From NCBI GenBank assembly GCA_050084985.1, contig JBITNC010000001.1:171306001-171370000 (forward strand): a stretch of 64,000 nucleotides of DNA. The letters run 5' to 3'. Below, piece after piece: positions 1 through 12,451 of the stretch. The position numbers and the translations under genes were made by a program. The notes below the pieces were generated by a model. That model did not search any database, was not told the DNA's origin, and saw nothing but the letters and a program-made list of their open reading frames with translations. Position 1 is the first letter of the stretch, and each line of letters begins with the position of its first letter. This DNA comes from Nageia nagi (Eukaryota; Pinophyta).

Positions 1-477
1 ATAAGATCAATTAGATGCAACATATTCATCTTAACAAGGATATATGAATCACATAAATGCCATCATGAATTGATCAATGGTGCACTATAAGTCATCATAA
101 AGATGCCATGCTAAAAACTTATAGTCACCTGCTATATATAAAGCATGTGTTGATTATCATTACAAAATAAAGCATGCACATATGAGTTCCTCACAAATGG
201 ATAATTGAATAGTGCCAAAAGACACATAAGAGTTTCTCACACATGGATAACTAAATAGTACTAGATTAGTCAATTTTTTTGCTTTTAAAATTTTATACAA
301 TAAGTTCCTCACACAGAGTGAATTTACCATGGTGTGTAAAAAAATCAACACTATACAGCATAAAATCTTCCTAGGGTGAAGTTGTGATCATAAATATGAA
401 TTCAACATAAAAATTCAAACTTCACTTCCCCTTGAAGACAACATCACCAACTCAATAGCATCCCTAAGCTCATATAA
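1..477 (-). other. 3' untranslated region of copia-1
   Basis: This is the stretch between the pol stop codon (478-480) and the missing 3' LTR. It aligns with 49877 to about 50450 of copia-3. It contains a pair of related segments centred on GGATAA (199-204 and 244-249 on the plus strand), spaced about 46 bp. Each matches the TTATCC-type repeat found four times in copia-3. A short open frame continues past the pol stop in both copies, but this follows from DNA homology and is not counted as a gene. Confidence 0.75.
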
Positions 478-1730
478 CTAAGCTTCTAGGAGGAATTTGG
501 TAAATAAATCAATAGAGTTTAAGGTGGATGGATAATACTTTAGGTGTATGATGCCATCAAGAACCTTCTCCTTGATAAAATGGGCATGGATTTCCACATG
601 TTTTATTCTCTGATGGAACATATGATTCTTAGCTAAAGAAATAGCTAATTGATTATCTAAAGAAATCAAGGATGAGCTATCTTGCTCATACATAATTTCT
701 TTTAGAAGATGCCTTAACCAAATGGCTTCTTGGGCTACAACAAACATGGCATAGTATTTAGCTTCTATGGTGGAAAGAGAAATAGTAGGTTGCTTCTTGG
801 AATCCTAAGAGATAGCACCTAAAACAATGCTAAACACATACACAGAGGTTGATTTTCTATCATTTTTATCTTCCCCATAGTCAAAATCTAAGAATCTAGA
901 GAGAACAAATGAGGGCAACTTGGAATACTTGAGAGCAAGATCCTTAGTCCTTGCAACATACCTCAAATTTTGCTTAATAGCATTGAAGTGCTCAACATAA
1001 TATTTTTACATGAAGTGTGCCATCAAATTCACTGTAAAGGCAATATCTATTCTAGATATAGTCAAATACAAAATACTACCAATTAATTACATGTAAACTA
1101 TAGCATCAACTAACTAAGAGTTGAAGCTCAAAGAAATAGTGATTCCAAGAGATACTAGGATCATAACATATCTATACTCCATTCCAAAAAATTTCAAGAT
1201 GTTTGATATATACTTAGATTGATTGAGATAAGTACAATTTTTTTATTGATACACTTGCATTCCAAGATAGTAATGCAAGAGACCAAGATCAGTCATTTCA
1301 AATGTTGCCTTAAGTTTGGATATGCACTCTTGAATAATTTCATCATTATTTCTAGTTATCAAAATATCATCCACATAAAGGAGAATCAAGACCACATCTT
1401 TTCCTTGATTGAGTACATATAGATCAAAGTCAAAAAAATATTTGGTTTCCTCATAATATACATAGTATTTCTAAGCAAAACCTTTAGCTACTAACCTTAC
1501 CTTGTATTTCTCAATATTTTAAATTAAATTGAGATTGACCTTATAGATCCACTTATTGCCAATCACATTCTTCTTATTATGAGAAGGAACCAAGTCCTGA
1601 GTTTTATTTTTCATAAGCACCTCATACTTTGCTTTCAAGGTTTCCATCTAGAACTTATGCTTTGAAGCTTGTTTTAAGGTTGAAGGCTCATGCTTTTTGT
1701 CAATATTGGCAAATAAATATTTGTTCAAGG
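478..1730 (-). pseudogene. copia-1 reverse transcriptase and RNase H (C-terminal pol)
   Basis: This is the C-terminal part of a Ty1/copia polyprotein that copies element RNA into cDNA. The RT active-site motif YVDD is at 1366-1377 (minus strand), followed by the family-typical text on moving from DLGLLHYYLG to the KYISNIL region. RNase H follows, with the conserved LSTIEAKYYAM and AIWLRHLL segments; residues 1-89 of the last open segment (747-478) end the ORF at a TAG. Several in-frame stops lie upstream (for example where Q or W is expected), so the protein is not made intact. It lies directly upstream of the 3' UTR. Identification is firm; the exact RT start is approximate. Confidence 0.88.
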
Positions 1731-3020
1731 TCATGCTCCTTATTACCCTTTGAGTTGGAGAGTTTTTTTTTTGAAGTGACTTGTCTATATCAGTATCTAA
1801 CTAGCTAGGTGCAATTGAAGAGTCCTCTGGATCATCACCATCCTCATTAGAAGTAGATTCTTTAGGAATTTCATTTAATTTTACATCCCTTGAAACAAAC
1901 ATGACTTTCTAGGATAGAGAGTAAAGCTTTTAGCCTCTATGCTGACTATTATAACCCATAAAGATGCATTTTTTAACTCTTTTGTTTAACTTTTTTGTTT
2001 TCTTAGAAATAATGTAGGATAATGCTTCACAAATAAACACCCTAAGTGAGAAATGTTAGGTTTTCTTCCTGACCATTATCAAAATAATTTTTACCCTAAA
2101 TGGATTTTGTGGAACACCTATTTAAGATGTAAATAGTAGTGCTCATATATTCACCCCATAGGAATTTAGAAAGATTACCCAACATGCATCTAGCCATCTT
2201 CATAATTATTCTATTTTTCCTTTCATCAACATCATTCTGTTGAGGAGTGTAAGGAATTGTAAACTACCTCTTGATTCCATACTTAGCACAATAATAATTG
2301 AAAATATTGTTGTTATATTCTCCCCCATTATCTGATCTCAACATCTTGATTTTAAGGTTAGTTTGATTCTCAACAAAGGCATTAAAAACCTTAAAACTCT
2401 CAAAGGTTTGATCCTTATCCTCAAGTAGATACCCAAAGGTTATCATAAGTTGAAGAGGTTGATATGCTCTTGTACTTTATCTTTTTCAAACTTTTATCTA
2501 TGCATCTTTCCAAGAATGCACTTCTCGCATAGACCAACCAAAGGAGAAATTGAAGGCAAACCTTCCACAAGTTATTAGTCTTTCATGACATGAATACTCT
2601 TATGGTTAAGGTACCTTAAATGATGGTGCCAAAGATTGCTTTTAGAACACACTAGAGAATCAAGACACATCTTTGATGGAACATGATCCATAATGTAGAG
2701 GTTATCTTTCATAGATCTTTTAACCAAAGTGGCAAGTCCTTTCTTAATGCACCAAAATTGAGAGTTAAACTCAAATAGTACCATTTTCTAGCAACTTTTA
2801 TCATAGAAAGAAGGTTCATACTTAACTTAAAAACATAAAGAACATTTTCAAGAACCTTCCTATGAACTAACACACTCCAAATTCCTTATAAATCAAGGGT
2901 AGAGTTATCACCTATCACAACCACATCTTTTCTATACTTGTGAAAGTTCTCAAACTTTTTTTTTTCAAAGCATAGGTGATTAGTGCAACCAAAATCAACA
3001 ATACATTCAAATGAAAGAGA
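1731..3020 (-). pseudogene. copia-1 protease, GAG-pre-integrase and integrase region
   Basis: Reading leftwards on the minus strand there is first a degraded aspartic protease whose catalytic site reads DFGCTNHL (copia-3 has DSGCTNHL). Next is the integrase zinc-binding region (HHHLRYLNHKS, then GLCEKCILGKMHR in another frame) at about 2500-2640. The catalytic core at about 2220-2450 has MLRSDNGGEYN with the second Asp, and QQNDVDERKN with the conserved Glu still present. The core is open for 60 residues (2446-2264), but flanking parts are broken by stops and frameshifts. The role in a live element would be polyprotein cleavage and cDNA insertion. Confidence 0.85.
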
Positions 3021-4012
3021 TCAAGACAAAGAGTAAAGCACCATAGGAAAATGAGTATGAATATTCTTTTTTATTTTGTAGTTCTTTATATTTTTATTAC
3101 TTTTGTTCTTTTTCTCTCTTTTCTTTTTGTAGCAATTAACTTCTTTATGACCTTGGATGCCACAATAGTTACAATTACCATCAAATTTTTCCTTAAGATA
3201 TAGATTGTTTGCTTTGCCTTTTCCATATCTTTGCTTGAAGTGGTTGTTGTTGTCATTGTTCATGCTACTATGGTTATTATTTCTATTGTTCCAACTGCTA
3301 TTGTAGCCATTGCCTCTTTTCTCAAACATTTTGGAGGAAGAAGGATAAGATTTCTTTTGATGGTTGAACTTCTTCTTCAAAAGAGTTTTGGTTTCTTCAA
3401 GAGCAACATTATTATTCATAGGAGAAAAAATCAATACCTTATTGTTAAGGGTTTCCTCATGCTTCAAAAGTACCTAGAAAGGTTTTCAAGGGAGAAGACT
3501 TCATCATCAAGCCTTGTTTCTATAACCATCACAAAGTTTCTAAACTTTAAAGAAAAGATTTGAAGAATGATGAAGACCATGAACTCATCATTGATCCAAT
3601 TACACGTATAAGAAATAAGTTGGATCCTTAGGTTAATGATTTTGTTTAAGTAAATAGACACATTTTCATCTTCCCCTTGACCAGATTGAAGCAACTTTTG
3701 AAGAATAGTAAACTTTCTTGAAAAGTTTGAACCAAGGTAGATTTGCTTAAACTTATTCCAAGCTTCCTTTATCAATGTTGAATAAGAAATCATTAAGAGC
3801 ACATCATCTAAAATTTCATGGTAAATCATGGAGGTTGCTAACTCATTCTTTGTGTTGTAAGCCTCTAGTGCCTTTTCATCTATAGGACATATAAGGTTCT
3901 CATTCACTATTTGCTAAAGATTCCTTTCTTGTAATTCAGGTCTCATCTGTGGTTCCCAAATCCCAAAGTTAGAACCATCAAAAATGTGTTTGGGTAAAAA
4001 TGAGTCTCCCAT
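3021..4012 (-). pseudogene. copia-1 gag (UBN2-type) with intact zinc knuckle
   Basis: This is the capsid-like protein of the copia element. The likely start is the ATG at 4012 (MGDSFLPKHIFDGSNFG), matched by the ATG at 45986 in copia-3. The first stop occurs about 30 codons in (Q or W to stop). Open segments follow at 3907-3464 and 3467-3021. The C-terminal open segment holds an Asn/Ser-rich linker and a CCHC zinc knuckle, CNYCGIQGHKEVNC, at residues 99-112 (about 3173-3132), which fits CX2CX4HX4C. The frame changes near 3465. Family identity comes from the knuckle, the length and the position before protease. Confidence 0.88.
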
Positions 4013-7000
4013 TTGCTACACAAGAATATGAAATTATAAACATATGATTAACAACATTATATGTTAAGTTTTAGCTAAGTAAAAAATACATGTTAATTTT
4101 AACACAAAAGACATGCATGATTTGATTCACAAGTGCAAATGTTTTACAACTCAAATAATCCATGTACCCAAATACATTTCTCATCTTAAGATTTGTAGAT
4201 GTAGAATGACATTATTGAGGCTTGTTTTCTTATCTAAAATTAGGTCTTCACCTAGATTCCCACACAAGAGGAGCCCAAGTACTACCAATCTTCAACCAAT
4301 TCACCTTGGTCAATTTTATACTCTCACAAGGAGAAATACCTACTATTTTTCAAGGTTAAGATGTTTATTGGATTTGCCAAATTATTAATCTTAATTAGGT
4401 TTCAAGTTGTCCTCCTAAGTTATTAGCATAATCCTTGAATGGACATGCAAAAATATGGTATCACTACACACAGGCCTATCCACCTATTGGAGTTATATCC
4501 AAATTGATAGAGGACTTAGAGGTAATTGAGAAGTACAAATTTTTCACCACCTAGATTGTCATACTTAAAGGCTTCAATCTGCCTATCCTCACCTCATGGA
4601 TCCCCAAATAAGTCATGTTGTAGAATGTATGTGCAGATGTGTTCATTTTAGAGGGTTGCTCATATCAATGTTTGCATTTTGATTGTATAAGCAAATAAAT
4701 CAAAATTCCAAACATGAAGTAATAGAGTATAAGTAAAAAAATCATCAATTTGCAATTTGAAATCTAAGATTCCAATAGGTTTTATTTACTAACCCCTAAA
4801 GGACATCTTTATAAAGATCCATAATTTGCACAAGTCCATTCCATACTTTGCATAAGGAAAACAAATTAGGGAGTCATCAAAGATTCTTAAAATGCATCAT
4901 TCCCATAACTTTAAAAAAAAAATAATTAATAAGTAAGCATCATTCCCATAACTTAAAAATTAAAAAAAAAATCCCATCAAATATTCCATGCATTTTTTTT
5001 AACTAGCATAAGTCCATCCCATCACTTTGCATAAGAAAACATTATAAAAAATTTCAAGTAGCTATAGTAGAATCCCTTAATAATTTGTCTCCCCCCTTTT
5101 TTGTTAAGGCTAAAAATACTTAAGGAAAAAAATAACCTTAGTATATAAAAAAAAAATCTTCTTTTAACACTTTAAACATTTAGAAGAAATCTTTTAGAAA
5201 GTACTAATACTATCAAGTGTTTATTTTAAGCCTTTAAAAAAATAATTCTACCCTTTCTAAAAATAATTCCTTAAATTTTAAAGAGGTGAAAAAATGCCCC
5301 CGACCCCCCCCCCCCCCCCAAAAAAAAAAAAGGAAAATTATTATGAAAGGACATAATAACAAATTGGAGACTAGAGAAATTACCCTTCCTCCTCCAAGAA
5401 ATTAAATGTAAACAAGTGACCCATTCTTCACTCAATAAAAAATTAATGGCTAATGAGTGCTCACAATTAAATGCAAGTAAAGTGGGTGAGAATTGCACGC
5501 ATCAACTTTGACCAAGAAGAGAAACCATTTTTTTTTTAAAAAAAAGGAGCCATAGAGAGGAGGCATGTGATTGAGTGTGCATGGGAAGGGAGATAGGTTG
5601 TGAGGTTAGTCTTATGAAGGGTTTTCACTTGAATGTTGTTGTGATGAGTGCTTATGTTAGACATGTATGCTAAGTTTGGGATAACAAAAAGGGTTCAAGA
5701 GGAGAATGAGGAGATATTAATTACTTGGCTAAAGTTTTTAGGTATCTCAAAAGAGAGAGGAGATACTCACCATGTGAGGAAGAGGAGAGCTTAGTCATGA
5801 GAGGGAGAGGAGAGTGTAGCTGCATGAGGGAGAGGAGAGCAAGAGGCCATAGGCTAGTTGAAGACTTTAAGGATAAGCTTCCCTAGGCCACATGAGCTGA
5901 GAGAGGCCACACATGCTAAGGAGGCAATCATGAGTGGCATAAGGAGGAATCATGAGTAGTAAGGAGAGGCAACCATGAGTGGCATGAGGAGGAAAATATG
6001 AGTGATGCATAGGGGTGATGCAATGGCAGTGCAATAATAGCATAGAGGATAGCATGAGGACGTGGGCAAAGAGATGCACATGAGGAAATATGACACACAA
6101 CCATAAGGAGGAAAAGAATAGCTACTATGCTAGAGGGAGGAGGAGGTAGCACCCTTCCTATGCACAAATATCTCTAGAGTAATAGATAGAGTGCAAGATG
6201 GTAGTGGGTAAGTAGTGTAGCACATAAAGGAGGTTGGTCACCATAGGGGCAAAGGAGCTTACGATGGAGGAGAGGAGGGAAATGGAGCTAGCTGTGAGGG
6301 CCTAGAGGGTAAAGGTAGCATAGGAGGAGAGTTCATGTAGGAGAGAAGCATGATAGAATGAAGGCATAGGACCATGCTACTGACTCGCCACCTCTACTCG
6401 ACCAAAGTGGCCCTAAAAAATTTCAAACCTATCCTTGTAATTTTCAAAAGAAACCTTGAAACCTTCATTTTCTTACTCCTTTGTAAAACAAATTGATAAA
6501 CTTTTGAAAAAAATCTTATTGTAAATAAATTTTTATTTAACAATAATGTATTTCAAGTGTAGGAATTAGGTTAGTAATCATAAATCTCCCTCCCCTTTTT
6601 GATATATTGTTCAACAATTTTTTATTATTTTACAAAAAAAGGTCAACCATATTTTTTTTTAATATACCCCTCTTTTATTGAAATGAATCCATACTTTTTG
6701 AAGAAAAAGATGAAAAAAAAAAATTATTACTTCCTTTTTTTTTACACTACAAATTGTGTAAAAGGAAAATATTTGTAAAAAAAAAAAATTAACTATAACA
6801 TATTATTGTTATTTTAAGCAAAAACATTGCATTTAACAAAATAGTGTTAGGAATAGTATAACAATAATATGTAACATATATACTTATTTCCAAAAAACAA
6901 AATGAAAAAGAATGCCATTTTTGTATAATAACCTTTCTTAAAAATTGTAGCAATTAAAATATTGGAAGTAACATAGAGTGTTAGTAAAACAAATTACAAC

Positions 7001-7213
7001 TTTGTTAGCCATATTTTCTCTAAAAAAAAAGGACTAACACATAGCAAGTAATATGTTAGTAGCATAATGCAATTATCCTTAAAATAAGCAAGAAGGAGGA
7101 AATTTATACCTTCTCTTAGTTTTACCTCACTAATGGAGTGAAAGATAAAGAATGAGGACCTCCAAGTTGAAGATGAAGAGCCTCAACACAAAGGATGTGA
7201 AGAGGAGCCTCCA
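4013..7213 (-). other. long untranslated leader of copia-1
   Basis: This is about 3.2 kb between the primer binding site and the gag ATG, with no convincing ORF. Its gag-proximal end (about 4090-5200) aligns with 44870-45900 of copia-3. On the sense strand the middle part (about 5560-6350) is strongly pyrimidine-rich; on the plus strand it reads as repeated GAGG/GGAGA/CATGAG motifs. It includes a run of 16 C followed by 12 A (5304-5331 on the plus strand). The 6400-7130 part is extremely AT-rich with many homopolymers. Overlapping small open frames here are low-complexity artefacts. Confidence 0.7.
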
Positions 7214-7229
7214 AGGAGCTTTGGCACCA
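7214..7229 (-). promoter_or_regulatory. primer binding site of copia-1
   Basis: Two bases inside the LTR the minus strand reads TGGTGCCAAAGCTCC. Its position and start match the TGGTATCA-type initiator-Met tRNA site of copia-3 (TGGTATCAAAACTC), but it is diverged at several bases. It would prime minus-strand cDNA. Confidence 0.6.
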
Positions 7230-7231
7230 AA

Positions 7232-7731
7232 TGAGAGAATTGAACTATAATATGAACAACTCTAAACTACCAAGATCTCATGAAATCTCACAAAACACAT
7301 ATAAATAACTCACAAAGCAATCTCATGAAGGCAACACAAGATATAAGTAGTTACTTGAACTAAGAGTACATCCACTTACTAGATATTTACTTCAATCACA
7401 AATACAACTCTCTTACAATCCTCCTAATATTAACTCTTAAGCACTATCCTATAGCATAACTTTACTTCATAATTGGTGTATAATAACAAAGAGGGATCAT
7501 TCTATTTATAGGCTAAAATCTCTCTTTGGATCACCTTTTTATCCAATGTACAAAAGCATGATATACACATCCTTTTACCCAAGGGGCATGCTCATGACAT
7601 AGAGTGTAGGACAAGTTACATTACCATATTCACTTAAGTACTTAAGGTATCAAATGATACCCTTAAGTATTAGTGAAATTACAAAGAGAATTAATACAAA
7701 CCTTTACAATAATTCATTATATATTCCAACA
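7232..7731 (-). repeat. 5' LTR of copia-1 (500 bp)
   Basis: On the minus strand the LTR begins TGTTGGAATATATAATG at 7731 and ends in CA at 7232. It aligns along its length with the 494-bp LTRs of copia-3. It includes a CTATTTATAGG-like TATA region (sense CCTATAAATAGAA, about 7500-7512), which would be the promoter. The outer boundary at 7731/7732 is where recognisable gypsy A RNase H sequence starts, so this end is well fixed. The inner end is set by the CA and the adjacent primer site. Confidence 0.88.
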
Positions 7732-9060
7732 ATTTCTATATTATATTCCATTATTTTAGTGATCCAACTAGCCTTTCCTTCACCCAAGTCTCCTTGTATG
7801 ACATAATTTTTCATATCAAGATGGATAGTGAATACAAGGATCTTATTGTGGGACACATAATGCTTGAAGTTTTTGAGCCCTTTCATTATTGAAAACACTT
7901 GATTTTCAATAAACTAATATCTTTTCTAGTGTTGATGTAATGTTTGACTATGAAAGGTAATTAGATGTTCTTCTTTCTTGTCATCTTTCTATGCTAGAAT
8001 TGCAACAATGCTTTTCTTTGCTCCATATGCATACATAATTAAATATTTTGAAAAATTATAATTTTTTAAAATAATTTCTTCTATTATGGATTTTTTAATA
8101 ACCTATAAAGCTTGTTTTTCTTCTTTTGATGAAGAAAATATAGCATCTTTCTTTAACATTGTAGTGATTAGGGATACCATTTTAGAAAAATCATTGATGA
8201 ATTTTCTAACAAAATTGATCTAACCAAGGAATCATTGTAAGGAATTATTATTTAAAGGGAGTGGTAATGCTCACTTTGTTTTTGTCAATTGCTATTCCCT
8301 TTTCTAAGATAATATGTACAAGTAATTTTCCTTGGTTAACCATAAAAAGAGACTTTTTGGGATTGATTGAGATCCCAAATTCTACATATTTTTCAAATAT
8401 TTATCTAAGATATTGTAAATGATCTTCTCTACTATTAAAAAATATTGTTATATCATCCAAATAAATCAATATAATATTATTTATCAAATCACCAAATGCA
8501 TTGTCCATGGCTCTTTGAAAAGTAGCTCCCACATTAGAAAGACTAAATGGCATTCTTTGAAAAGCAAACATCCCCATTTGGTTGTGAACATAGTTTTGTA
8601 TTGATCCTCATCCTTTACCCATATCTGATTGAATCCTAAGTAGCCATCAATTATTAAAAAGTATCAAGCTATAGCTACTATATGTAGGATTTATTCCATA
8701 GGAGGAAGAGGATAATTATCCTTGAGAGATACTTGGTTCAAATTTCTAAAATCTACACATAGTTTGATCTCTCCACTCTTATTTCTAACTAAGACTAGAT
8801 TTGCAACCCAAGAAGAATGCTTAATAGGATAAATAATTTTGAATCAATAAATTTAATTAATTCCTATTTCATGGCTTATTCTATTTTTGGTTTGACTAGC
8901 CTTTATTTTTTTCTATATGGTTTAGCCTCTAGTTCAAGGTCAATGGTCTACTGGATGACATTTTTTCATATGCATTTAGGTCATCATAAGTCCAAGCAAT
9001 TTATTTTGAGAACTGATGATAAATCTAAAATAGGATCTTTTTTTCTTCATTAGAGCATTC
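7732..9060 (-). pseudogene. gypsy A reverse transcriptase and truncated RNase H
   Basis: The minus strand carries a Ty3/gypsy RT. FQRMPFSLSNVGATFQRAMD is encoded at about 8510-8570 and the catalytic IYLDDI motif at 8452-8463. Downstream is the RT-linked RNase H tail, open at 7898-7704 (KGLKNFKHYVSHNKILVFTI and following), which corresponds to the same segment of gypsy D. The last residues of that open segment read into the copia-1 LTR, so the gene is truncated at 7732. Upstream RT motifs are present but broken by stops. Confidence 0.85.
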
Positions 9061-9309
9061 TAATCCAACCTTTATATATCTTTTGGGTTCTACTTCCAAC
9101 TCAATATGGCTTTCTTTTTGAAATGATAAAGATTTAGCTTTCTAAACATCTTCTAAATCAAATAGTCTTTTAAAAGAGAGTAGACCTTTTAGTATGAAAT
9201 TATTTCTAAGTTGAATCACATCTAACTCCTGGAAGCAGTCAAAAAATTCTTGAGTACCAAAGGTGTGACCTACTACTTCATCCAATATGAAATTCATAAT
9301 ATGCTCATT

Positions 9310-9969
9310 AGAGTCAAATACCTACCAAAAATTTGTAGCATCAACAACTAATGGCCTACATTGAACTTTGACTCCAAGGCTTTCTCTTTTGTAATGAGTA
9401 GGATTATAACAAGCCCCTTTGCTAGCAAGAGTATCAACTATTTGGTTGTATTTTCTAGGAATAGATATAAAATTGAGATCCAAGAATGACTCCATTAAAT
9501 CCCATACCCTATTCCTATAGTTCTTTAGATAGTGATATTTTACATTAATCATGTTTCTAACTTACTTTATGACCAATTCTAAATCACCATGCATAATTAG
9601 ACATCTAATACCCATACTAATTACTTTAGATAACCCTAAATAAAAGGCTTCATATTCAACAACATTATTTATGCAAATCCATGTTAATTTGAAAGAGAAT
9701 CTCCTCATATAACCCTTACATGATTTAAATACAACACTAACTCCACATCCATGTTTAAATATAACTCCATCAAAGAATATTTTCCATATTTCATACTCCC
9801 TTTTAGCCATGACTGATATTGGTTGCATATTTTCATATAAATAATAATTTCCCATACCAACATCTATGACTTGATAATTTAGATCATTAGCTAAAAGAAT
9901 TTTAGTTGTTAGCATTATTTCTCTAAGTGTATCTCTTTCAAACGCTGGTATAGGTTTAGGGCCATTCAA
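9310..9969 (-). pseudogene. gypsy A additional RNase H (aRNase H type), upstream of RT
   Basis: Two open segments (9969-9562 and 9552-9322) encode an RNase H of the archaeal/plant-like type acquired by Tat retrotransposons. Catalytic acids are visible as FFDG (Asp67 of the first segment), NNVVEYEA (Glu105) and HGDLELV (Asp129). The second segment carries a late acid in QIVDTLAS. It would cut the RNA strand of RNA:DNA hybrids. Its location between protease and RT, rather than between RNase H and integrase, is shared with gypsy D and gypsy C. One frame break separates the two segments. Confidence 0.85.
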
Positions 9970-9989
9970 ACAATTTTGTTTGATAATCT

Positions 9990-10560
9990 TCTTGAGATGA
10001 ACACTTTTGGTTCCCTCATTTTTAATCTTAAATTGTTTATCTTGGAAGGGAAGTAGAAGATGTGTATAATCTAAAGCTAAGTAAATTTGATAGTAAATTC
10101 TCTATATAAGCATATTGCAAATAGAGGTGGAAGATCAATGATAATAATATCTTGAATGACACAAATATTAAGGAATGTATTTAGGGTTATTGAAAATCCT
10201 TTAACACTACCAACAATATCTACAAAGGAAGAATCTAATTGTATGACACCATCAATGCCTCTAGTGATATACAATTTCATTTTATTTGCAACTACTTTTA
10301 GAATCACAGTAATAGTAGCTCTAGTATCTATCATGTAATTATTAACTACCCAACCTTCTAATATGAGAGAGAGATAAAAATATTAGGGTCTCCTTATACC
10401 TATGGGAGTTGGAGGGACATCATTAGATATTGCAAAGATAACATTATCCTTACTTGCCCTTTTCTTATTAGTTTTTAACTTCAAAGCTTCTTGCAAAAGG
10501 TCCATCTAACCTAAAATCCTTAATGCATCAAACATAGTCATTTTTTAAGGTGTTTTCTTT
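9990..10560 (-). pseudogene. gypsy A retroviral-type aspartic protease
   Basis: The open segment 10334-10077 begins MIDTRATITVILK, the protease active-site loop with the expected Gly changed to Arg (DTG to DTR). It continues to VELPPLF-like and CLYREFTIKF motifs that match gypsy D protease (ELPPLFSLCLFREFTAK). It would release gag and pol products. The Gly loss suggests an inactive enzyme even without the stops elsewhere. Confidence 0.8.
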
Positions 10561-10899
10561 AGTTCTTCCATAATATTATATAGAGCATATGGAAAAAACT
10601 TGTCTTAGTTGGTTGATGTGTTCTAAATTATTGAGTAACCTTTTCCTTATGATGATCTATAATAAAAGGATATATCATTGGATGTTGCCTCTTCCTATCT
10701 GGGATTTCTTTTTTTTTTGTAGTGGGGTGTGTAACTATAGGGACAATATTGCTTGAGTTCTGAGAAATATGACCCAAATATACACAAAATTGATTTCCTT
10801 GATTCTTAGGTTGGATAGTAGGAGCCTTGGCTCTTTTTGGTTTAGACTACACTATAATGGGCTATTGATTTTGCTAAGTGAATTGGGGTTGCTATGGGC

Positions 10900-12400
10900 A
10901 TACTAAAGAAGAAGCTCTAGTTTGAATACAGTTGGGTTGTTCTCTAGTATATCTTGAAAGCCAAAAATTGACCATGGTAAGGTTAGTAGTAGAATATAAT
11001 GTAGGTTCCACCATTTGTTCTAAATGTAAGCCCAAGTATTGGTGTTGATAGATGGCACATGAGTCTGGGAGATGAGGAGCTAAACATGGAGGGAATCATT
11101 TTGTAATTCTTAAAGCATCATTCTATATAGAACTTACCAAAATCACATTTTTCATCACTTTAGGTGCTTTAGGCTATTTTGGTATGTTATTTTTGGGTTA
11201 AAATCTGGGTTGATATTGATTATCATATCTTCTATAGTTAAACCCTTAATTCTGTTTCTCTTGTAGAGTGAGCTTATTGGTAAGATTTTTAATAGTTACT
11301 TCCAATTACCTTATCCTTTCTTCCTCTTAAGATTTAGAATTAATATTTGTACTTATAGATGTAAGGGTAGGTAGTGCTAGTAATTGATTTTGAATAATAG
11401 GTTTAGAGGGGTTGGTAAGGCTAACACTCTTGGATGAACAATTTTTAGGGCTTTTTTAGGAGGCAAATTAGGAAATAATGGCATAATGGTTCTTAGTTGC
11501 ATTTTTCCAAAGGACACCAAAGTATGTTCAAAAGTTTTGGCTATCTAGTAAACATTTGGGAAAATATCTCTTCACATAATAATTAGCATATTAAGATCAA
11601 GGTGAAAGGATTTCATATAATATACTAGAGCTTGTGCAATTATTGATCTAATCCTTGGTGGAATAGATTTTTATGTTTTCTCAAATTTGATATTGAAATT
11701 AATAGACTCATGAGAGTGTCTTTTGATATATGCTATGCTATTGAGGAAGGTACTATCATCACCATCTATGAAAAATCTTTTAATTAAAGCCTAACATAAC
11801 TCTCCCCTTATTTCTATAGACTAAAGGATAAGAGTTTTGAACCATTCAGCTACTTTGCCTTCAAAAAAGTGTGATAACAATCTAGTCATCATCAGTGATA
11901 TCAAAGCTTGGAGCTAGTAGAGAGACATCTTGATAATATTCATATGGTGTTTTACCAAATCCATTATATTAGGGCAAAATTTTGAATGTTTCTTGGGGAA
12001 TAGCTAGTGAATTAGTAGCAACTACCAAAGGATGGCCATTATTCTAGGCAAGGAAATCAGCAAGAGCAGGTTGAGCCATGCTTGGAGTAGTTGAATTAGG
12101 TGAAGTATTTTTTGGGGTAGAATTAAGTATAGATGATAATGGGATAGCAAGGGATATAATCTAAAAAATCTTTCACTTAGTTCTCCTATGAGGAATTGAT
12201 ATCTCTTGAAATCTAGGCTATTTAAGTGAATTTTTGGTACTACTTCTAGTACGTCTATATTCAGGAGGTACCAAGGTTCAAAATATTTGACTGGTTGATA
12301 GCAAAGTTGCTAATAAGGTGATGAAGACCTTATAATATTTGAAGGATCTAGTTTATAGCTTATCATACATAGCTCTCTTGCCTATTTATATGCACTAAAT
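10900..12400 (-). pseudogene. gypsy A gag
   Basis: No long ORF survives, but the minus-strand translation around 11500-11890 aligns with gypsy D gag: VAEWFKTL, SIAYIKRHSHESINFNIKF and ALVYYMKSFHLDLNM match D's VLDWYRGL, TSIKRYEQENILDFNIRF and ALMYYLRAFPLDLSL. This is the Retrotrans_gag capsid pattern. Many stops are present. It lies directly after the primer binding site in element order. Both boundaries are approximate. Confidence 0.7.
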
Positions 12401-12416
12401 ATGGGATTTAGCTTAG

Positions 12417-12434
12417 GTCCCACTAGGCATACTA
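12417..12434 (-). promoter_or_regulatory. primer binding site of gypsy A
   Basis: The minus strand reads TAGTATGCCTAGTGGGAC, which differs from the corresponding gypsy D site (TGGCATGCCTAGTGGGAC, 30652-30669) at two bases. It lies 17 bp from the inferred LTR edge at 12452. The matching tRNA was not identified with certainty. Confidence 0.65.
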
Positions 12435-12451
12435 AAAATAAACTTTTCTAC

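Larger units (their letters stand above)
1..7731 (-). mobile_element. Ty1/copia LTR retrotransposon (copia-1), 3' end outside window
   Basis: Read on the minus strand this stretch has one LTR (7232-7731), a primer binding site, a leader of about 3.2 kb, then gag, protease, integrase, reverse transcriptase and RNase H in Ty1/copia order (integrase before RT), and a 3' UTR that runs off the left edge. It is the same family as the plus-strand copy at 42758-51237: LTR, leader, gag, pol and 3' UTR all align in order. By alignment with that copy about 300 bp of 3' UTR and the whole 3' LTR lie before position 1, so its target duplication cannot be checked. It interrupts the RNase H of gypsy A at 7731/7732. 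Copia-1 pol carries fewer stops than the other copy over RT and RNase H. Confidence 0.92.

Noticed and set aside
4113-4388. 91-codon frame similar to the minus-strand frame 45884-45678
   Set aside because: Antisense to the leader of copia-1/3; shared because the leaders are homologous, without stop-free selection or motif.
5867-6167. Overlapping minus-strand open frames of 77 and 79 codons
   Set aside because: Low-complexity pyrimidine-rich leader of copia-1; two overlapping frames are open by composition, and neither has a motif.
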